A stretch of 64,000 bases of DNA from Roseovarius mucosus. Its GTDB lineage: Bacteria > Pseudomonadota > Alphaproteobacteria > Rhodobacterales > Rhodobacteraceae. This document shows positions 38,747 through 48,461 of the stretch, piece after piece. Location of the stretch: positions 3,919,501-3,983,500 of the forward strand of contig NZ_CP020474.1 in the NCBI RefSeq assembly GCF_002080415.1, written 5' to 3'. The notes below the pieces were generated by a model. That model saw nothing but the letters and a program-made list of their open reading frames with translations. It ran no database searches and was not told where the DNA came from. The first letter of the stretch is position 1. Each line of letters opens with the position of its first letter. Made by a program: the position numbers and the translations under genes.

Positions 38747-38793
38747 GGTGGCCCCCTGTCCGTTTGTGGCTTGTGCCCTGCTTGGGCGACTGT

Positions 38794-39999
38794 CTACGCG
38801 CTGTGGCCGGTCTGGACAAGAGGCCAGCGGAGGGCAGCCAGCCGGTCAAAGAGCGTGTCGATCCCGGCACGGTCAAGATTGGCGAAGGCTACGCGCAACT
38901 CACGCGCGCCCTGCGGGTCATCAGACGGGCGGAACATGGTGCCGGGCAGCAAGAGAACGCCCGCCTCGGGCACAAGCGCCTGCGCCAAGTGATGCGAGCC
39001 CATCGCGAAAGGATGCGCCATGTAGGCGAAATACGCACCGCATCCCAAAAGCCGCCAGCCTTGGCCTGTGAGTTTCGGCATGTTGTCATGGATCGCTGCA
39101 CGCCGGTCGAGGATTTCGGCGCGCTCGCCTGCCAGCCATTGCCCCAAATTGCGCATGCCCCAAAGCGCCGCGATCTGACCCAGTTGGTTGGGGCAGATCG
39201 TGACGGTGTCGAGGAATTTCTCGACTTCGGCCAGACGGGTCGGAGAGGCGACCATTGCGCCCACGCGGTGGCCGGTCAGGCGGTACGCCTTGGAAAAGGA
39301 ATAGAGTTGGATGAGCGTATCGGCCCAGTCGGTATCGTGAAAGAGGTCGTGCCCCGCGCCGGGGCGGGCATCGAAATCGCGGTAGGTTTCATCGACGATA
39401 AGGGCAAGACCGCGCTCTTTGGCCAAGGTGTAGAACGCATGTGTGAGGTCGGCGGGATATTCCACGCCGCCCGGATTGTTGGGGGTAACGAGCACGATGG
39501 CGCGGGTGCGGGGCGTGATGAGCGCCGCCGCGTGATCCGGATCGGGCAAAAGTTCCGCGCCCGCAGGCAGCGGGACAGCGCGCACGCCCGCCATATCGAG
39601 CCACATTTTATGATTGAAATACCATGGGGTTGGAAGGATAACCTCATCCCCTTCGGCGCAGAGGGTCGTGATCGCCGCGCAAAAGGCCTGATTGCAGCCA
39701 GAGGTGATGGCGACCTCTGCGGGTGCGATGCTGCCGCCATAGGTGGCGGACCACTGCGCCGCCACTTCGGCACGCAGGTCGGGCAGGCCCAGCACGGGGC
39801 CATAAAGATGCGCCTGCGGCTCATTCAGTGCCGCTTCGGCCACCGCGCGGCGCAGTGCCTCGGGGGGCGGGGCCACGGGGGCGGCTTGGCTTACATTGAT
39901 GAGCGGGCGATGGGGCGGGAATGTCACCCCGTCCAGCCAGCGCCGCGCCTCCATGACAGGGGGCGAAAAGGTGCAGGCGGTGCGGGGCGGATTGATCAT
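38794..39999 (-). CDS. class I/II PLP aminotransferase
   Basis: 401 residues with the fold type I signature. VTPNNPGGVEYP binds the carboxylate, VDETYRDF carries the PLP-ring Asp/Tyr, and SFSKAYRLTGHRVGAM contains the Schiff-base Lys. The substrate is probably an aromatic amino acid, aspartate or another amino acid; the sequence does not decide. It starts one base after the gpt stop. The alternative start at 40026 would overlap gpt. Its place among fabI, gpt and trpE gives no clear pathway. Confidence 0.9.
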   Translation of the reverse strand: MINPPRTACTFSPPVMEARRWLDGVTFPPHRPLINVSQAAPVAPPPEALRRAVAEAALNEPQAHLYGPVLGLPDLRAEVAAQWSATYGGSIAPAEVAITSGCNQAFCAAITTLCAEGDEVILPTPWYFNHKMWLDMAGVRAVPLPAGAELLPDPDHAAALITPRTRAIVLVTPNNPGGVEYPADLTHAFYTLAKERGLALIVDETYRDFDARPGAGHDLFHDTDWADTLIQLYSFSKAYRLTGHRVGAMVASPTRLAEVEKFLDTVTICPNQLGQIAALWGMRNLGQWLAGERAEILDRRAAIHDNMPKLTGQGWRLLGCGAYFAYMAHPFAMGSHHLAQALVPEAGVLLLPGTMFRPSDDPQGARELRVAFANLDRAGIDTLFDRLAALRWPLVQTGHSA

Positions 40000-40000
40000 G

Positions 40001-40498
40001 TCAGGCGCCCCGGTAGGGTTCGACATATTGCAGGGCCATATCCCACGGAAAGAAAATCCACGTATCCTGGCTGACCTCGGTCACGAAGGTGTTGACCTGC
40101 GCGCGGCCCATCGGCTTGGCGTAGACGGTGGCAACATGGGCGCGCGGCATATGCTGGCGCACCACCTCAAGCGTGCGGCCGGTATCCACAAGGTCATCGA
40201 CGATGAGCACGCCCGCGCCGTCGCCGATGATCGACATGTCGGGCGATTTGATCACGACAGGGGCGGTCTGGGCCTGATGGTTGTAGGATTTGACGCTGAT
40301 CGTATCGACGGTGCGAATGTCCAATTCGCGTGCGACGATCATCGCGGGGGCCATGCCGCCCCGCGTGATGGCCACCACTGCGCGCCACCCACCTTCGGGG
40401 GCCTCGCTCTGGAGCCGCCATGCAAGCGCGCGGGCATCGCGGTGCAACTGGTCCCAGCTTACGTGAAAGCCTTTTTCATGGGGGAGGCGGTCCATCAT
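40001..40498 (-). CDS. gpt: xanthine/guanine phosphoribosyltransferase
   Basis: 165 residues. It converts xanthine or guanine plus PRPP to XMP or GMP. The PRPP loop is [17 protein letters not shown] (about 96-112), with an N-terminal [17 protein letters not shown] as in E. coli Gpt. It lies 4 bases after the LysE-type gene and one base before the aminotransferase, so it is clearly in the same operon. Together with guaD it would salvage guanine and xanthine. Confidence 0.94.
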   Translation of the reverse strand: MMDRLPHEKGFHVSWDQLHRDARALAWRLQSEAPEGGWRAVVAITRGGMAPAMIVARELDIRTVDTISVKSYNHQAQTAPVVIKSPDMSIIGDGAGVLIVDDLVDTGRTLEVVRQHMPRAHVATVYAKPMGRAQVNTFVTEVSQDTWIFFPWDMALQYVEPYRGA

Positions 40499-40502
40499 GG
40501 TG

Positions 40503-41108
40503 TTACCTGCTCAAGAGAAGTTTCAGCCCGAGCGCGCCCAGCAATAGGGCCGCCGTGCGGTCGATGATCGGTTTCGCTCCCAGATAGGCGCGACGCGCCG
40601 CAGCGCCGCTGAGAAGCGTGGCAAAGCCTGCGTAAAATAGCCATTCGACCAGCATATGATTAACAGTGATGAGGGCGATTTCCGAGGCTGTAAGGCCCTT
40701 GGGAAAGATCACCACAAGCACAGAGGCCGCGAACAGCACCGATTTGGGATTGCCGAGGTTGATCAGCACCCCGTCAAGAAAGGCCCGCCCGCGCGGTTTG
40801 CGTGGGCCTTCATTCACGGGCTGGCGCGCGGCACGCCACGTGGTCCACGCGATACAGAGCAGATAGGCCGCGCCCGCGATTTTGAGGGTGATATAGGCCC
40901 AAGGGAAGAGGGTAAAAAGCGCCTCTAGCCCCAAGAGCGCCGCCAGTGTCCAGAGTGCTGCGACAAGGCCAAGGCCCAGGCCCGCCGCAATACCCGCCGC
41001 GCGCCCATCGGCAAGGGCGGTGCGCAGGGCAAAGAGCAGGGCGGGACCGGGGCTGAGAATGGCGGCGGCCAGAACCGCGTTGAAAGCCAAAAGATCGAGC
41101 GCGGTCAT
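40503..41108 (-). CDS. LysE family translocator
   Basis: 201 residues with about six transmembrane helices. The N-terminal motif [18 protein letters not shown] is typical of LysE/RhtB amino acid or metabolite exporters; [15 protein letters not shown] is the second conserved segment. Substrate is unknown. The start at 41108 follows GAGAGG on the minus strand, 11 bases after the fabI stop. Confidence 0.92.
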   Translation of the reverse strand: MTALDLLAFNAVLAAAILSPGPALLFALRTALADGRAAGIAAGLGLGLVAALWTLAALLGLEALFTLFPWAYITLKIAGAAYLLCIAWTTWRAARQPVNEGPRKPRGRAFLDGVLINLGNPKSVLFAASVLVVIFPKGLTASEIALITVNHMLVEWLFYAGFATLLSGAAARRAYLGAKPIIDRTAALLLGALGLKLLLSR

Positions 41109-41119
41109 GTACGAACCTC

Positions 41120-41926
41120 TCAGGTGGCGTCGATGTCGGGGGCGTCTACGGCCTTCATGCCAACAATGTGATAGCCCGCATCGACATGCAGCGTCTCGCC
41201 GGTCACGCCAGAGCCCAGATCGCTGAGCAGGTAAAGCGCGGAGCGGCCGACGTCGTCGATGGTCACGTTGCGGCGCAGCGGTGAATTCAATTCGTTCCAT
41301 TTCAGGATATAGCGGAAATCGCCGATGCCCGAGGCGGCCAGCGTCTTGATCGGCCCCGCGCTGATGGCGTTGACGCGAATGCCGTCTTTGCCCAGATCCT
41401 CGGCCATATATTTGACAGAGGCCTCAAGCGCCGCTTTGGCGACACCCATCACGTTGTAATGCGGCATGACCTGTTCGGCGCCATAATAGGTGAGGGTAAG
41501 GGCCGATCCGCCCTCACCCATCATCTTTTCGGCGCGTTGCATCACGGCGGTGAAGGAATAGACCGAGATATCCATCGTCATCAGGAAATTGTCGCGGCTG
41601 GTATCAACATAGCGCCCGCGCAATTCGTTCTTGTCGGAAAAGCCGATGGCGTGAACAACAAAGTCGAGGCTGTCCCAATGGGTGCCCAGATCGACAAAGA
41701 GCTGATCGACAGAGGCCATATTGCCGACATCGCAGGGCAATACGATGGTCGAACCCAGCTCAGCCGCCAGCGGATCAACCCGCTTTTTCAGAGCATCGCC
41801 CTGATAGCTGAACGCCAGTTCCGCCCCCGCATTGGCGCAGGCGCGGGCAATGCCCCAGGCGATTGATTTGTCATTGGCGAGCCCCATGATGAGCCCGCGT
41901 TTTCCCGCCATCAGATTGTTCGACAT
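41120..41926 (-). CDS. fabI: enoyl-[acyl-carrier-protein] reductase (NADH)
   Basis: Last step of each fatty acid elongation round. The 268 residues form an SDR with the divergent FabI nucleotide motif GLANDKSIAWGIARA, an HAIGFSDK segment, and the catalytic Tyr and Lys in YNVMGVAKAALEAS (Tyr-x6-Lys). It is the first gene of the minus-strand run fabI-lysE-gpt-aminotransferase-ppiD-trpE. It is divergent from pdxH across 165 bases. Confidence 0.96.
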   Translation of the reverse strand: MSNNLMAGKRGLIMGLANDKSIAWGIARACANAGAELAFSYQGDALKKRVDPLAAELGSTIVLPCDVGNMASVDQLFVDLGTHWDSLDFVVHAIGFSDKNELRGRYVDTSRDNFLMTMDISVYSFTAVMQRAEKMMGEGGSALTLTYYGAEQVMPHYNVMGVAKAALEASVKYMAEDLGKDGIRVNAISAGPIKTLAASGIGDFRYILKWNELNSPLRRNVTIDDVGRSALYLLSDLGSGVTGETLHVDAGYHIVGMKAVDAPDIDAT

Positions 41927-42036
41927 TCCCAGCCCCCGACCATCAGATTTTTCTGACCTTTAGGCGATTGGGGGGATTGCATCAAGGGCTGGTCATTTTT
42001 GCTGGCGCGGTGTCAAATGCCGTTGGGAACACTAGT

Positions 42037-42067
42037 TTGACACATATGGAAACATATGCGCGAGAAT
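42037..42067 (+). promoter_or_regulatory. candidate pdxH promoter
   Basis: TTGACA (42037-42042), 19 bases, GAGAAT (42062-42067). The -35 is perfect; the -10 is weak and spacing is long. Transcription from about 42074 would leave out the ATG at 42056, supporting the start at 42092. Confidence 0.35.
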
Positions 42068-42091
42068 TCGCAGACAGGAATAAGAGATCTC

Positions 42092-42694
42092 ATGGAACGC
42101 GACGGACACTTTGCAGGCGACGACCCCTTTGAGATTGCCAGAGGCTGGTTGGCCGAGGCAGAGAAATCAGAACCGAACGACCCCAATGCTGTGGCGCTGT
42201 CCACGGTGGATGCCGACGGGTTGCCGAATGTGCGGATGGTGTTGCTCAAGGAAATCTCCGACGACGGATTTGTGTTTTACACCAATTACAACAGCGCCAA
42301 GGGGCGGGAGCTCGCGGCCAACCCCAAGGCGGCGATGGTGCTGCATTGGAAATCCTTGCGCCGTCAGGTCCGCATTCGTGGTATGGTGGGTCGCGAGGAG
42401 GGTGAGGGTGCGGATGCGTATTATGCGTCGCGCTCGCTCAAGAGCCGGCTTGGTGCTTGGGCGTCGGAACAATCGCAGCCGCTCGACAGCCGGACGACCT
42501 TGATGGCGAAAGTCGCGAAGATCACCGCGCAGAAAGGACCGAATCCGCCGCGACCGCCGTTTTGGGGCGGTTTCAAGATCACGCCGGTCGAAATCGAATT
42601 CTGGGCGGATGGGGCGTTTCGCCTGCATGATCGGTTTGTCTGGCGGCGCTCGGACATAGGGGAAAGCTGGAAAATTCAACGACTGAACCCATGA
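42092..42694 (+). CDS. pdxH: pyridoxamine 5'-phosphate oxidase
   Basis: FMN enzyme making pyridoxal 5'-phosphate, the cofactor of glyA, trp and aminotransferase products in this window. About 200 residues contain [46 protein letters not shown] (FMN and PLP contacts), [13 protein letters not shown] and the C-terminal [17 protein letters not shown]. An earlier in-frame ATG at 42056 would add 12 residues. The later one fits relatives and the candidate promoter better. Confidence 0.93.
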   Translation: MERDGHFAGDDPFEIARGWLAEAEKSEPNDPNAVALSTVDADGLPNVRMVLLKEISDDGFVFYTNYNSAKGRELAANPKAAMVLHWKSLRRQVRIRGMVGREEGEGADAYYASRSLKSRLGAWASEQSQPLDSRTTLMAKVAKITAQKGPNPPRPPFWGGFKITPVEIEFWADGAFRLHDRFVWRRSDIGESWKIQRLNP

Positions 42695-42724
42695 ATTTCA
42701 CGTTGCGTGAAATGCAATGCATTG
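42695..42724. repeat. two adjacent palindromes after pdxH
   Basis: ATTTCACG-TTG-CGTGAAAT (42695-42713) begins right after the pdxH stop and is a perfect 8-bp inverted repeat with a three-base centre. CAATGCATTG (42715-42724) is a perfect 10-base palindrome. Neither has a U-tract. They may be operators for the cold-shock gene downstream or a weak terminator. Confidence 0.45.
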
Positions 42725-42815
42725 AAGTTATTGATTATTAACCACTTGCAAGCGGGGGTGAATATAACGCAAGTGTAATGCAGTCTTGGGGATGAAGGCT
42801 GTTAGGTAGGAAAAA

Positions 42816-43349
42816 GTGACGACACAGGATGATGATATTCGCAGAATAAAGGGGCGTGTTAAGTGGTTTGACCCTGTTAAAGGGTTTGGGTTTGTAATTG
42901 CCGATGAAGGCGGCCCGGATATTTTGCTTCATGCCAATGTTCTTAGGAACTTTGGGCAAAGTTCGGTTGCGGATCGCGCCGGGGTGGAATTGGATGTTCA
43001 GCAGACCGAGCGCGGTCGGCAAGCAGTGGCGGTGCATACGATTTCACCGCCCGATGATCTTGAACACACAGGGCTTGCTGATCTCGATGAGATTGATCCC
43101 GAGATCATTCGCAATGCTCCGTTGCAACCCGCGCGCGTGAAATGGTTCGACAAAGGCAAAGGATTTGGCTTTGCCAATACCTTTGGTCGCGACGAAGATG
43201 TTTTCGTGCATATCGAGGTTTTGCGCCGCTCTGGTCTTGCGGATGTTCAGCCCGGTGAGGCGCTGGCAATCCGCGTGATTGATGGTAAAAGGGGGCGGAT
43301 GGCAACCGAGGTATGTGGATGGGAAACGGCGGTAAAATTGTCCGAATGA
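42816..43349 (+). CDS. double cold-shock domain protein
   Basis: 177 residues with two cold-shock domains. The first (about 8-75) has GRVKWFDPVKGFGFV and DILLHANVL; the second (about 104-170) has ARVKWFDKGKGFGFA and DVFVHIEVLRR. The RNP1 core KGFGF is intact in both, and RNP2 is clear only in the second (VFVHI). It probably binds single-stranded RNA or DNA as a chaperone. GTG start with AGGTAGG upstream. It overlaps the DUF192 gene by ATGA. Confidence 0.93.
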   Translation: MTTQDDDIRRIKGRVKWFDPVKGFGFVIADEGGPDILLHANVLRNFGQSSVADRAGVELDVQQTERGRQAVAVHTISPPDDLEHTGLADLDEIDPEIIRNAPLQPARVKWFDKGKGFGFANTFGRDEDVFVHIEVLRRSGLADVQPGEALAIRVIDGKRGRMATEVCGWETAVKLSE

Positions 43350-43813
43350 TAGCGGCGGTTGTGCTTGCCGGTTTGGCGAGCACAGCAGCGGCTGAAACCT
43401 GCCGTGAGGATGTGGTGATGTTGCGCAGTGATGCCGGCAGCGCCCGCTTCAGTGTGGAGGTTGCCGATGACAAGGCGGAGCGTGCCCAAGGCCTGATGAA
43501 TCGCGAGAGTATGGCGATGAGCGCGGGCATGCTCTTTGTCTATCCCGAACCGCAAGCGGTCGGATTTTGGATGAAGAACACCTTGATTCCGCTCGACATG
43601 ATTTTCATGGACGAGACTGGCACCGTGAAAAAAGTGCATCACGAAGCACAGCCCTTGGACGAGTCGCCGATTTTTGGGGGCCAGGACATTCTGGCAGTGT
43701 TGGAAATCAATGGTGGTCTGGCGCGAAAAATCGGTATTTCCGAGGGCTGGACCATGCGGCACGCCGCGATTGATCAGAGCAAGGCCGCTTGGCCCTGCTC
43801 TGAAAGCCAATAA
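43346..43813 (+). CDS. DUF192 domain-containing exported protein
   Basis: 155 residues. Signal peptide about 1-16 (MIAAVVLAGLASTAAA). The DUF192 core has RAQGLMNRESMAMSAGMLFVYPEPQAVGFWMKNTLIPLDMIF, characteristic of this small periplasmic family of unknown function. The ATG at 43346 overlaps the stop of the cold-shock gene, so the two are coupled. A longer frame from 43313 exists but would spoil the signal peptide. Confidence 0.88.
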   Translation: MIAAVVLAGLASTAAAETCREDVVMLRSDAGSARFSVEVADDKAERAQGLMNRESMAMSAGMLFVYPEPQAVGFWMKNTLIPLDMIFMDETGTVKKVHHEAQPLDESPIFGGQDILAVLEINGGLARKIGISEGWTMRHAAIDQSKAAWPCSESQ

Positions 43814-43877
43814 AGCAGCGCGAGGCCTGTTTTTGGCTTTTCAAGCCCAGTAATCCTCAGTATGCAGGCGCACGGTC

Positions 43878-43954
43878 CGGGGCGTAGCGCAGTTTGGTAG
43901 CGCACCTGTTTTGGGAACAGGGGGTCGTAGGTTCGAATCCTATCGCCCCGACCA
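43878..43954 (+). tRNA. tRNA-Pro (anticodon TGG)
   Basis: Acceptor arms CGGGGCG (43878-43884) and CGCCCCG (43944-43950) pair fully. The anticodon stem CCTGT/ACAGG holds the loop TTTGGGA with anticodon TGG. The T-loop is GTTCGAATC. Discriminator A is followed by an encoded CCA. Confidence 0.97.
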
Positions 43955-44458
43955 TTTTACCCACAAGTGCATAACAAAGACCCTCTGGGGTCTGCGCCTT
44001 TGGGTGCGCGCGCCGCAATTTTCGACAAACGCCTGGCGCGCCAAACTTCAACCTCTTTTGCAGCTATGCCCGGCAAATGTGCCGGAAATAACGGCTTCTT
44101 TGCGGGGCCGCCTGTGGATGAATCATGTCCGCGTCCGGGGGGGCGTGACCTGAGACATAGTCAAACGATTTTTCTGCCAAAATCCGAAAAGTTTTCGTTG
44201 ACCGCCTATGGCAATATACGTCAGTTTGTGTGGACGGGCAGCAAGGCCACAACATATAGTGGCTCGCCCCGGCAGGGACATGACACCAACACTCAGGACG
44301 ACGAGATAGCGACCACTCCGCACGGCATGGCCAGAGGGCGTTTCAGGGCGCCAAACCGCCACCGTTCAAGGTTGAAACGACCGACTCACATCAGGCGAGA
44401 CGCCTGAAAATCACACGGGGCCAAAGGCCTGAAAAACGATTGCGATGGGGCAGAAGAC
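43955..44458 (+). other. non-coding region and long leader before nrdJ
   Basis: 504 bases between tRNA-Pro and nrdJ with no convincing gene. It contains the NrdR boxes and a probable promoter: TGGACG at 44231-44236, 18 bases, TATAGT at 44255-44260. This predicts a leader of about 190 nucleotides. The leader has a 7-bp hairpin TCAGGCG-AGA-CGCCTGA (44391-44407) and a GGCC-AAA-GGCC hairpin before the SD. I found no B12-box, so a cobalamin riboswitch is not supported. Confidence 0.5.
44216..44262 (+). promoter_or_regulatory. tandem NrdR boxes controlling nrdJ
   Basis: CCACAACATATAGTGG (44247-44262) matches the 16-base NrdR box (acaCwAtATaTwGtgt) at 13 of 16 positions. A weaker box, ATACGTCAGTTTGTGT (44216-44231), lies exactly 31 bases upstream, the three-turn geometry typical of NrdR operators. 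The strong box covers the predicted -10. The nrdR gene itself is not in the window. Confidence 0.7.
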
Positions 44459-47400
44459 ATGAAGATCGAAAGAAAATTCACCACCGCCGGACAAGACGCC
44501 TATGCAGCGCTTGAGTTCGTGACCACGAGTTCCGAAATCCGCAATCCGGATGGCACAACGGTGTTCCGGCTGGATGACATCGAGGTGCCCCGCGGCTGGA
44601 GCCAAGTTGCAAGCGACGTGATCGCGCAAAAATATTTCCGCAAGGCGGGCATTCCGAACCGCATCGAAAAGGTCAAGGAAGAGGGGGTGCCCGAGTTCCT
44701 GTGGCGGTCCGTTCCGGCAGCGGACAATGACGGTTTTGGCGGCGAAACCAGCGCCAAGCAGGTATTTGACCGGCTGGCGGGTGCCTGGTGCTATTGGGGC
44801 TGGAAGGGTGGTTATTTCACCAAAGAGGCCGATGCCCGCGCCTATTTCGACGAGATGCGCTATATGCTGGCGCGCCAGATGGCTGCGCCCAACAGCCCGC
44901 AGTGGTTCAACACCGGCCTGCATTGGGCCTATGGTATCGACGGTCCGAGCCAAGGGCATTACTACGTTGATTTCCAAACCGGCGAGCTGACCAAATCCAC
45001 CTCGGCCTATGAGCATCCGCAGCCGCATGCCTGCTTTATCCAGTCGGTCAAAGACGATCTGGTGGGCGATGGCGGCATCATGGACCTTTGGGTGCGTGAA
45101 GCGCGGCTGTTCAAATACGGCTCTGGCACTGGCACCAATTTCAGCAGCCTGCGCGCCGAGGGCGAAAAGCTGTCGGGTGGTGGCAAGTCGTCTGGCCTTA
45201 TGGGGTTCTTGAAAATCGGTGACCGCGCGGCGGGGGCGATCAAATCGGGCGGCACCACGCGGCGCGCGGCCAAGATGGTGATCTGTGACGCCGACCATCC
45301 CGATATTCAGGAATTCATCAACTGGAAGGTCAAGGAAGAGCAGAAGGTTGCCAGCATCGTGGCCGGGTCCAAGATGCACGAGCAGAAGCTCAACCAGATT
45401 TTCGCTGCGATCCGCGCTTGGGATGGCAGCTCTGAGGATGCGGTTGATCCCAAGAAGAACGAGCAGCTGAAAGCGGCCATTCGTGGTGCCAAGCAGGTGC
45501 AAATCCCCGAGACCTATGTCAAGCGGGTGCTGGATTACGCACGGCAAGGCTATGAGAGCATCGAATTCCCGACCTATGACACAGACTGGGATTCAGAGGC
45601 CTATGCCAGCGTGTCGGGTCAGAATTCCAACAATTCGATCCGCGTCACCGATGCGTTTCTGAAGGCGGTCAAGGATGATGCCGATTGGGCGCTGATCAAC
45701 CGCACCGATGGGTCCGTTGCCAAGACGATCAAGGCGCGCGATCTATGGGAAGATGTGGGCCACGCGGCCTGGGCCTGTGCCGATCCGGGTATTCAGTATC
45801 ACGACACCGTCAACGCCTGGCACACCTGCCCGGAGGATGGCGAAATCCGGGGCTCCAACCCCTGTTCGGAATACATGTTCCTCGACGATACCGCCTGTAA
45901 CCTGGCGTCGATGAACCTGTTGAAATTCTTTGGGGACGGCAAGTTTGATGCCGATGCCTATATGCACGCCACGCGGCTCTGGACCGTGACGCTGGAAATC
46001 TCGGTGACGATGGCGCAGTTCCCGTCCAAGGAAATCGCGCAACTCAGCTATGAGTTCCGCACGCTGGGTCTGGGCTATGCCAATATCGGCGGTTTGCTCA
46101 TGAACATGGGCTTTGGCTATGACAGCGACGAGGGCCGCGCGTTGTGTGGGGCGCTGACCGCGATCATGACCGGCGTGGCCTATGCCACAAGTGCCGAGAT
46201 GGCCGGAGAGTTGGGGGCCTTTGCGGGCTACAAGCGCAACAGCAAGCATATGCTGCGCGTGATCCGCAACCACCGCAACGCCGCCTATGGCGCGACCGAA
46301 GGGTATGAAGGGCTTGCGGTGAAACCTGTGCCGCTCGACCACAAGAATTGCCCGGATGCGCGGCTCGTTGATCTGGCGATGGCATCTTGGGACGAGGCGC
46401 TGAAGCTGGGCGAAAAGCACGGCTACCGCAATGCCCAGACTTCGGTCATCGCGCCCACGGGCACCATCGGTCTTGTGATGGATTGCGATACCACCGGTAT
46501 CGAGCCTGATTTCGCGCTGGTCAAGTTCAAGAAACTGGCGGGCGGTGGCTATTTCAAGATCATCAACCAGTCGGTGCCTGCCGCCTTGGAAAAGCTGGGC
46601 TATGGTCCGGCGCAGATCGAGGAAATCGTAAGCTATGCGGTGGGCCATGGCACTATCGGCAATGCGCCGGGGATCAACCACACGTCGTTGATTGGCCACG
46701 GCTTTGGTCCCAATGAATTGGCCAAGGTGGATGCCGCGCTCGGCTCTGCCTTTGACATCCGGTTCGTGTTCAACCAGTGGACGCTGGGCGCGGAGTTCTG
46801 CACCAATGTTCTGGGCATCCCGACGGAAAAGCTGAACGATCCGACGTTCGATATTCTGGCGCATCTGGGCTATTCCAAGCGCGATGTCGAATTGGCCAAC
46901 GACCATGTGTGCGGCACGATGACATTGGAAGGCGCGCCCTATCTCAAGGCGGATCATTACCACGTCTTTGACTGCGCCAACCCCTGCGGCAAGAAGGGCA
47001 AGCGCTATCTTGGCGTCGAGAGCCATATCACCATGATGGCGGCGGCGCAGTCGTTTATCTCGGGGGCGATTTCCAAGACCATCAACATGGCCAATGACGC
47101 CACGATCGAGGATTGTCAGAAAGCCTATGAATTGTCGTGGTCGCTGGGCGTCAAGGCGAATGCGCTCTATCGCGATGGATCGAAGCTGAGCCAGCCGCTT
47201 GCGGCAAGTTTGGTTGAGGATGATGACGAGGCCGCCGAAATCCTCGAATCCGGCACGCCGCAGCAAAAGGCGCAGGTGCTGGCCGAGAAGATCGTCGAAA
47301 AGGTGATCATCAAGGAAATCCAGAAATCGCACCGCGAGAAGCTGCCGGAGCGCCGGAAGGGCTATACGCAAAAGGCCATTGTCGGCGGTCACAAGGTTTA

Positions 47401-48139
47401 CTTGCGCACCGGCGAATATGAAGATGGCAAGCTGGGTGAAATCTTTATCGACATGCACAAGGAAGGTGCAGGGTTCCGGGCGATGATGAACAATTTCGCC
47501 ATCGCCGTGTCGGTTGGCCTGCAATACGGTGTGCCGCTGGAGGAATTCGTCGATGCCTTCACCTTCACCAAGTTCGAGCCGGCAGGCATGGTGCAGGGCA
47601 ATGACAGCATCAAGAACGCCACCTCGATCCTTGACTATATCTTCCGCGAATTGGCGGTAAGCTATCTGGATCGCACCGATCTGGCGCATGTCAAACCCTC
47701 GGGCGCGTCGTTTGACGATCTGGGGCGCGGCGAGGAAGAAGGCGTGCGCAATGTCTCGGAGATGAGCGAGGCCGCGGCCAGCCGTTCGCTGGAAGTGCTC
47801 AAGCAGATCAGTTCAACGGGCTATCTGCGCAAGCGTCTTCCGCAAGAGTTGGTGGTGTTTCAGGGCGGTCAGACCCTCGCCCGCGCCGCAGGCGATGGCA
47901 TGGACCCAATGACCATGCTGGCCACGCTGGTGCCCGAGACGGCAACAGCCACCGTGTCGGCGGCGATGACCACGACAACGGCGGTCGCCTCTGGCTCGGT
48001 CAGCATGGATGCCCGCACCAAGGCGCGGCTTCAGGGCTACGAAGGCGAGGCCTGCGGCGATTGCGGCAACTACACGCTGGTGCGCAACGGGACCTGCATG
48101 AAGTGCAACACCTGTGGTGCGACAAGCGGGTGTAGCTGA
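44459..48139 (+). CDS. nrdJ: class II (B12-dependent) ribonucleoside-diphosphate reductase
   Basis: Makes deoxyribonucleotides with adenosylcobalamin, so it works with or without oxygen. The 1226 residues are normal for the long alphaproteobacterial NrdJ; no intein. Markers include [27 protein letters not shown] (redox Cys), [43 protein letters not shown] [21 protein letters not shown] and the C-terminal Cys-rich tail [19 protein letters not shown]...CGATSGCS, which re-reduces the active site. Repression by NrdR is predicted. The last 77 bases are repeated downstream. Confidence 0.97.
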   Translation: MKIERKFTTAGQDAYAALEFVTTSSEIRNPDGTTVFRLDDIEVPRGWSQVASDVIAQKYFRKAGIPNRIEKVKEEGVPEFLWRSVPAADNDGFGGETSAKQVFDRLAGAWCYWGWKGGYFTKEADARAYFDEMRYMLARQMAAPNSPQWFNTGLHWAYGIDGPSQGHYYVDFQTGELTKSTSAYEHPQPHACFIQSVKDDLVGDGGIMDLWVREARLFKYGSGTGTNFSSLRAEGEKLSGGGKSSGLMGFLKIGDRAAGAIKSGGTTRRAAKMVICDADHPDIQEFINWKVKEEQKVASIVAGSKMHEQKLNQIFAAIRAWDGSSEDAVDPKKNEQLKAAIRGAKQVQIPETYVKRVLDYARQGYESIEFPTYDTDWDSEAYASVSGQNSNNSIRVTDAFLKAVKDDADWALINRTDGSVAKTIKARDLWEDVGHAAWACADPGIQYHDTVNAWHTCPEDGEIRGSNPCSEYMFLDDTACNLASMNLLKFFGDGKFDADAYMHATRLWTVTLEISVTMAQFPSKEIAQLSYEFRTLGLGYANIGGLLMNMGFGYDSDEGRALCGALTAIMTGVAYATSAEMAGELGAFAGYKRNSKHMLRVIRNHRNAAYGATEGYEGLAVKPVPLDHKNCPDARLVDLAMASWDEALKLGEKHGYRNAQTSVIAPTGTIGLVMDCDTTGIEPDFALVKFKKLAGGGYFKIINQSVPAALEKLGYGPAQIEEIVSYAVGHGTIGNAPGINHTSLIGHGFGPNELAKVDAALGSAFDIRFVFNQWTLGAEFCTNVLGIPTEKLNDPTFDILAHLGYSKRDVELANDHVCGTMTLEGAPYLKADHYHVFDCANPCGKKGKRYLGVESHITMMAAAQSFISGAISKTINMANDATIEDCQKAYELSWSLGVKANALYRDGSKLSQPLAASLVEDDDEAAEILESGTPQQKAQVLAEKIVEKVIIKEIQKSHREKLPERRKGYTQKAIVGGHKVYLRTGEYEDGKLGEIFIDMHKEGAGFRAMMNNFAIAVSVGLQYGVPLEEFVDAFTFTKFEPAGMVQGNDSIKNATSILDYIFRELAVSYLDRTDLAHVKPSGASFDDLGRGEEEGVRNVSEMSEAAASRSLEVLKQISSTGYLRKRLPQELVVFQGGQTLARAAGDGMDPMTMLATLVPETATATVSAAMTTTTAVASGSVSMDARTKARLQGYEGEACGDCGNYTLVRNGTCMKCNTCGATSGCS

Positions 48140-48151
48140 GGAGATTGGGAC

Positions 48152-48361
48152 ATGGGAACGGTAACAAAAATTGTGGATGGAGAATCTACTGGATTTGATG
48201 GGAGCACGGTCTTGGTAATGACTGACGGGTCAATTTATCGGCAGACACATTACTATTACGAGTACCACTATCAGTATCGCCCTCAAGCCACGATCATTGA
48301 TGATCGAGAAGTTATTCTGCCGGGAATACGATGTCCCGTAAGAGTCGAAAGGTTGCGCTAA
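48152..48361 (+). CDS. small hypothetical protein after nrdJ
   Basis: 69 residues with good SD (GAGGAGATTGGGAC) 12 bases after the nrdJ stop. The sequence looks beta-rich and aromatic (SIYRQTHYYYEYHYQYRPQ) and ends RVERLR. It is markedly more A+T-rich than nrdJ. Its stop codon falls inside the duplicated nrdJ 3' sequence, at bases that differ from the parent (GGCAAC to GCTAAC). I recognise no family. It may be recent or imported. Confidence 0.6.
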   Translation: MGTVTKIVDGESTGFDGSTVLVMTDGSIYRQTHYYYEYHYQYRPQATIIDDREVILPGIRCPVRVERLR

Positions 48362-48429
48362 CTACACGCTGGTGCGCAACAGGACCTGCATGAGGTGCAA
48401 CAACTGTGGTGCGACAAGCGGGTGTAGCT
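48353..48429 (+). repeat. second copy of the nrdJ 3' end (77 bp direct repeat)
   Basis: 48353-48429 matches 48061-48137 at 72 of 77 positions, offset exactly 292 bases. In the nrdJ frame it still reads through to a stop codon, encodes all five Cys of the NrdJ tail covered by the repeat, and ends SGCS then TAA. The five differences change four residues (G to A, G to R, K to R, T to N). No start codon or nrdJ body precedes it, so it is a tail remnant. Confidence 0.9.
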
Positions 48430-48461
48430 AACATTCAGTGCTGACCGCGAGGGGACAAGTT

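Noticed and set aside
44263..44458. Cobalamin riboswitch in the nrdJ leader
   Set aside because: A B12 enzyme makes this tempting, but I find no B12-box or the expected multi-helix core; only two small hairpins are visible.
45743..47689. Long open frame on the minus strand inside nrdJ
   Set aside because: It is the mirror of a strongly biased coding frame. It is rich in His, Arg and Gln, has no domain and no SD. nrdJ is certain.
44459..48139. Intein in nrdJ
   Set aside because: Some ribonucleotide reductases carry inteins, but the length is normal and no intein splice blocks are present.
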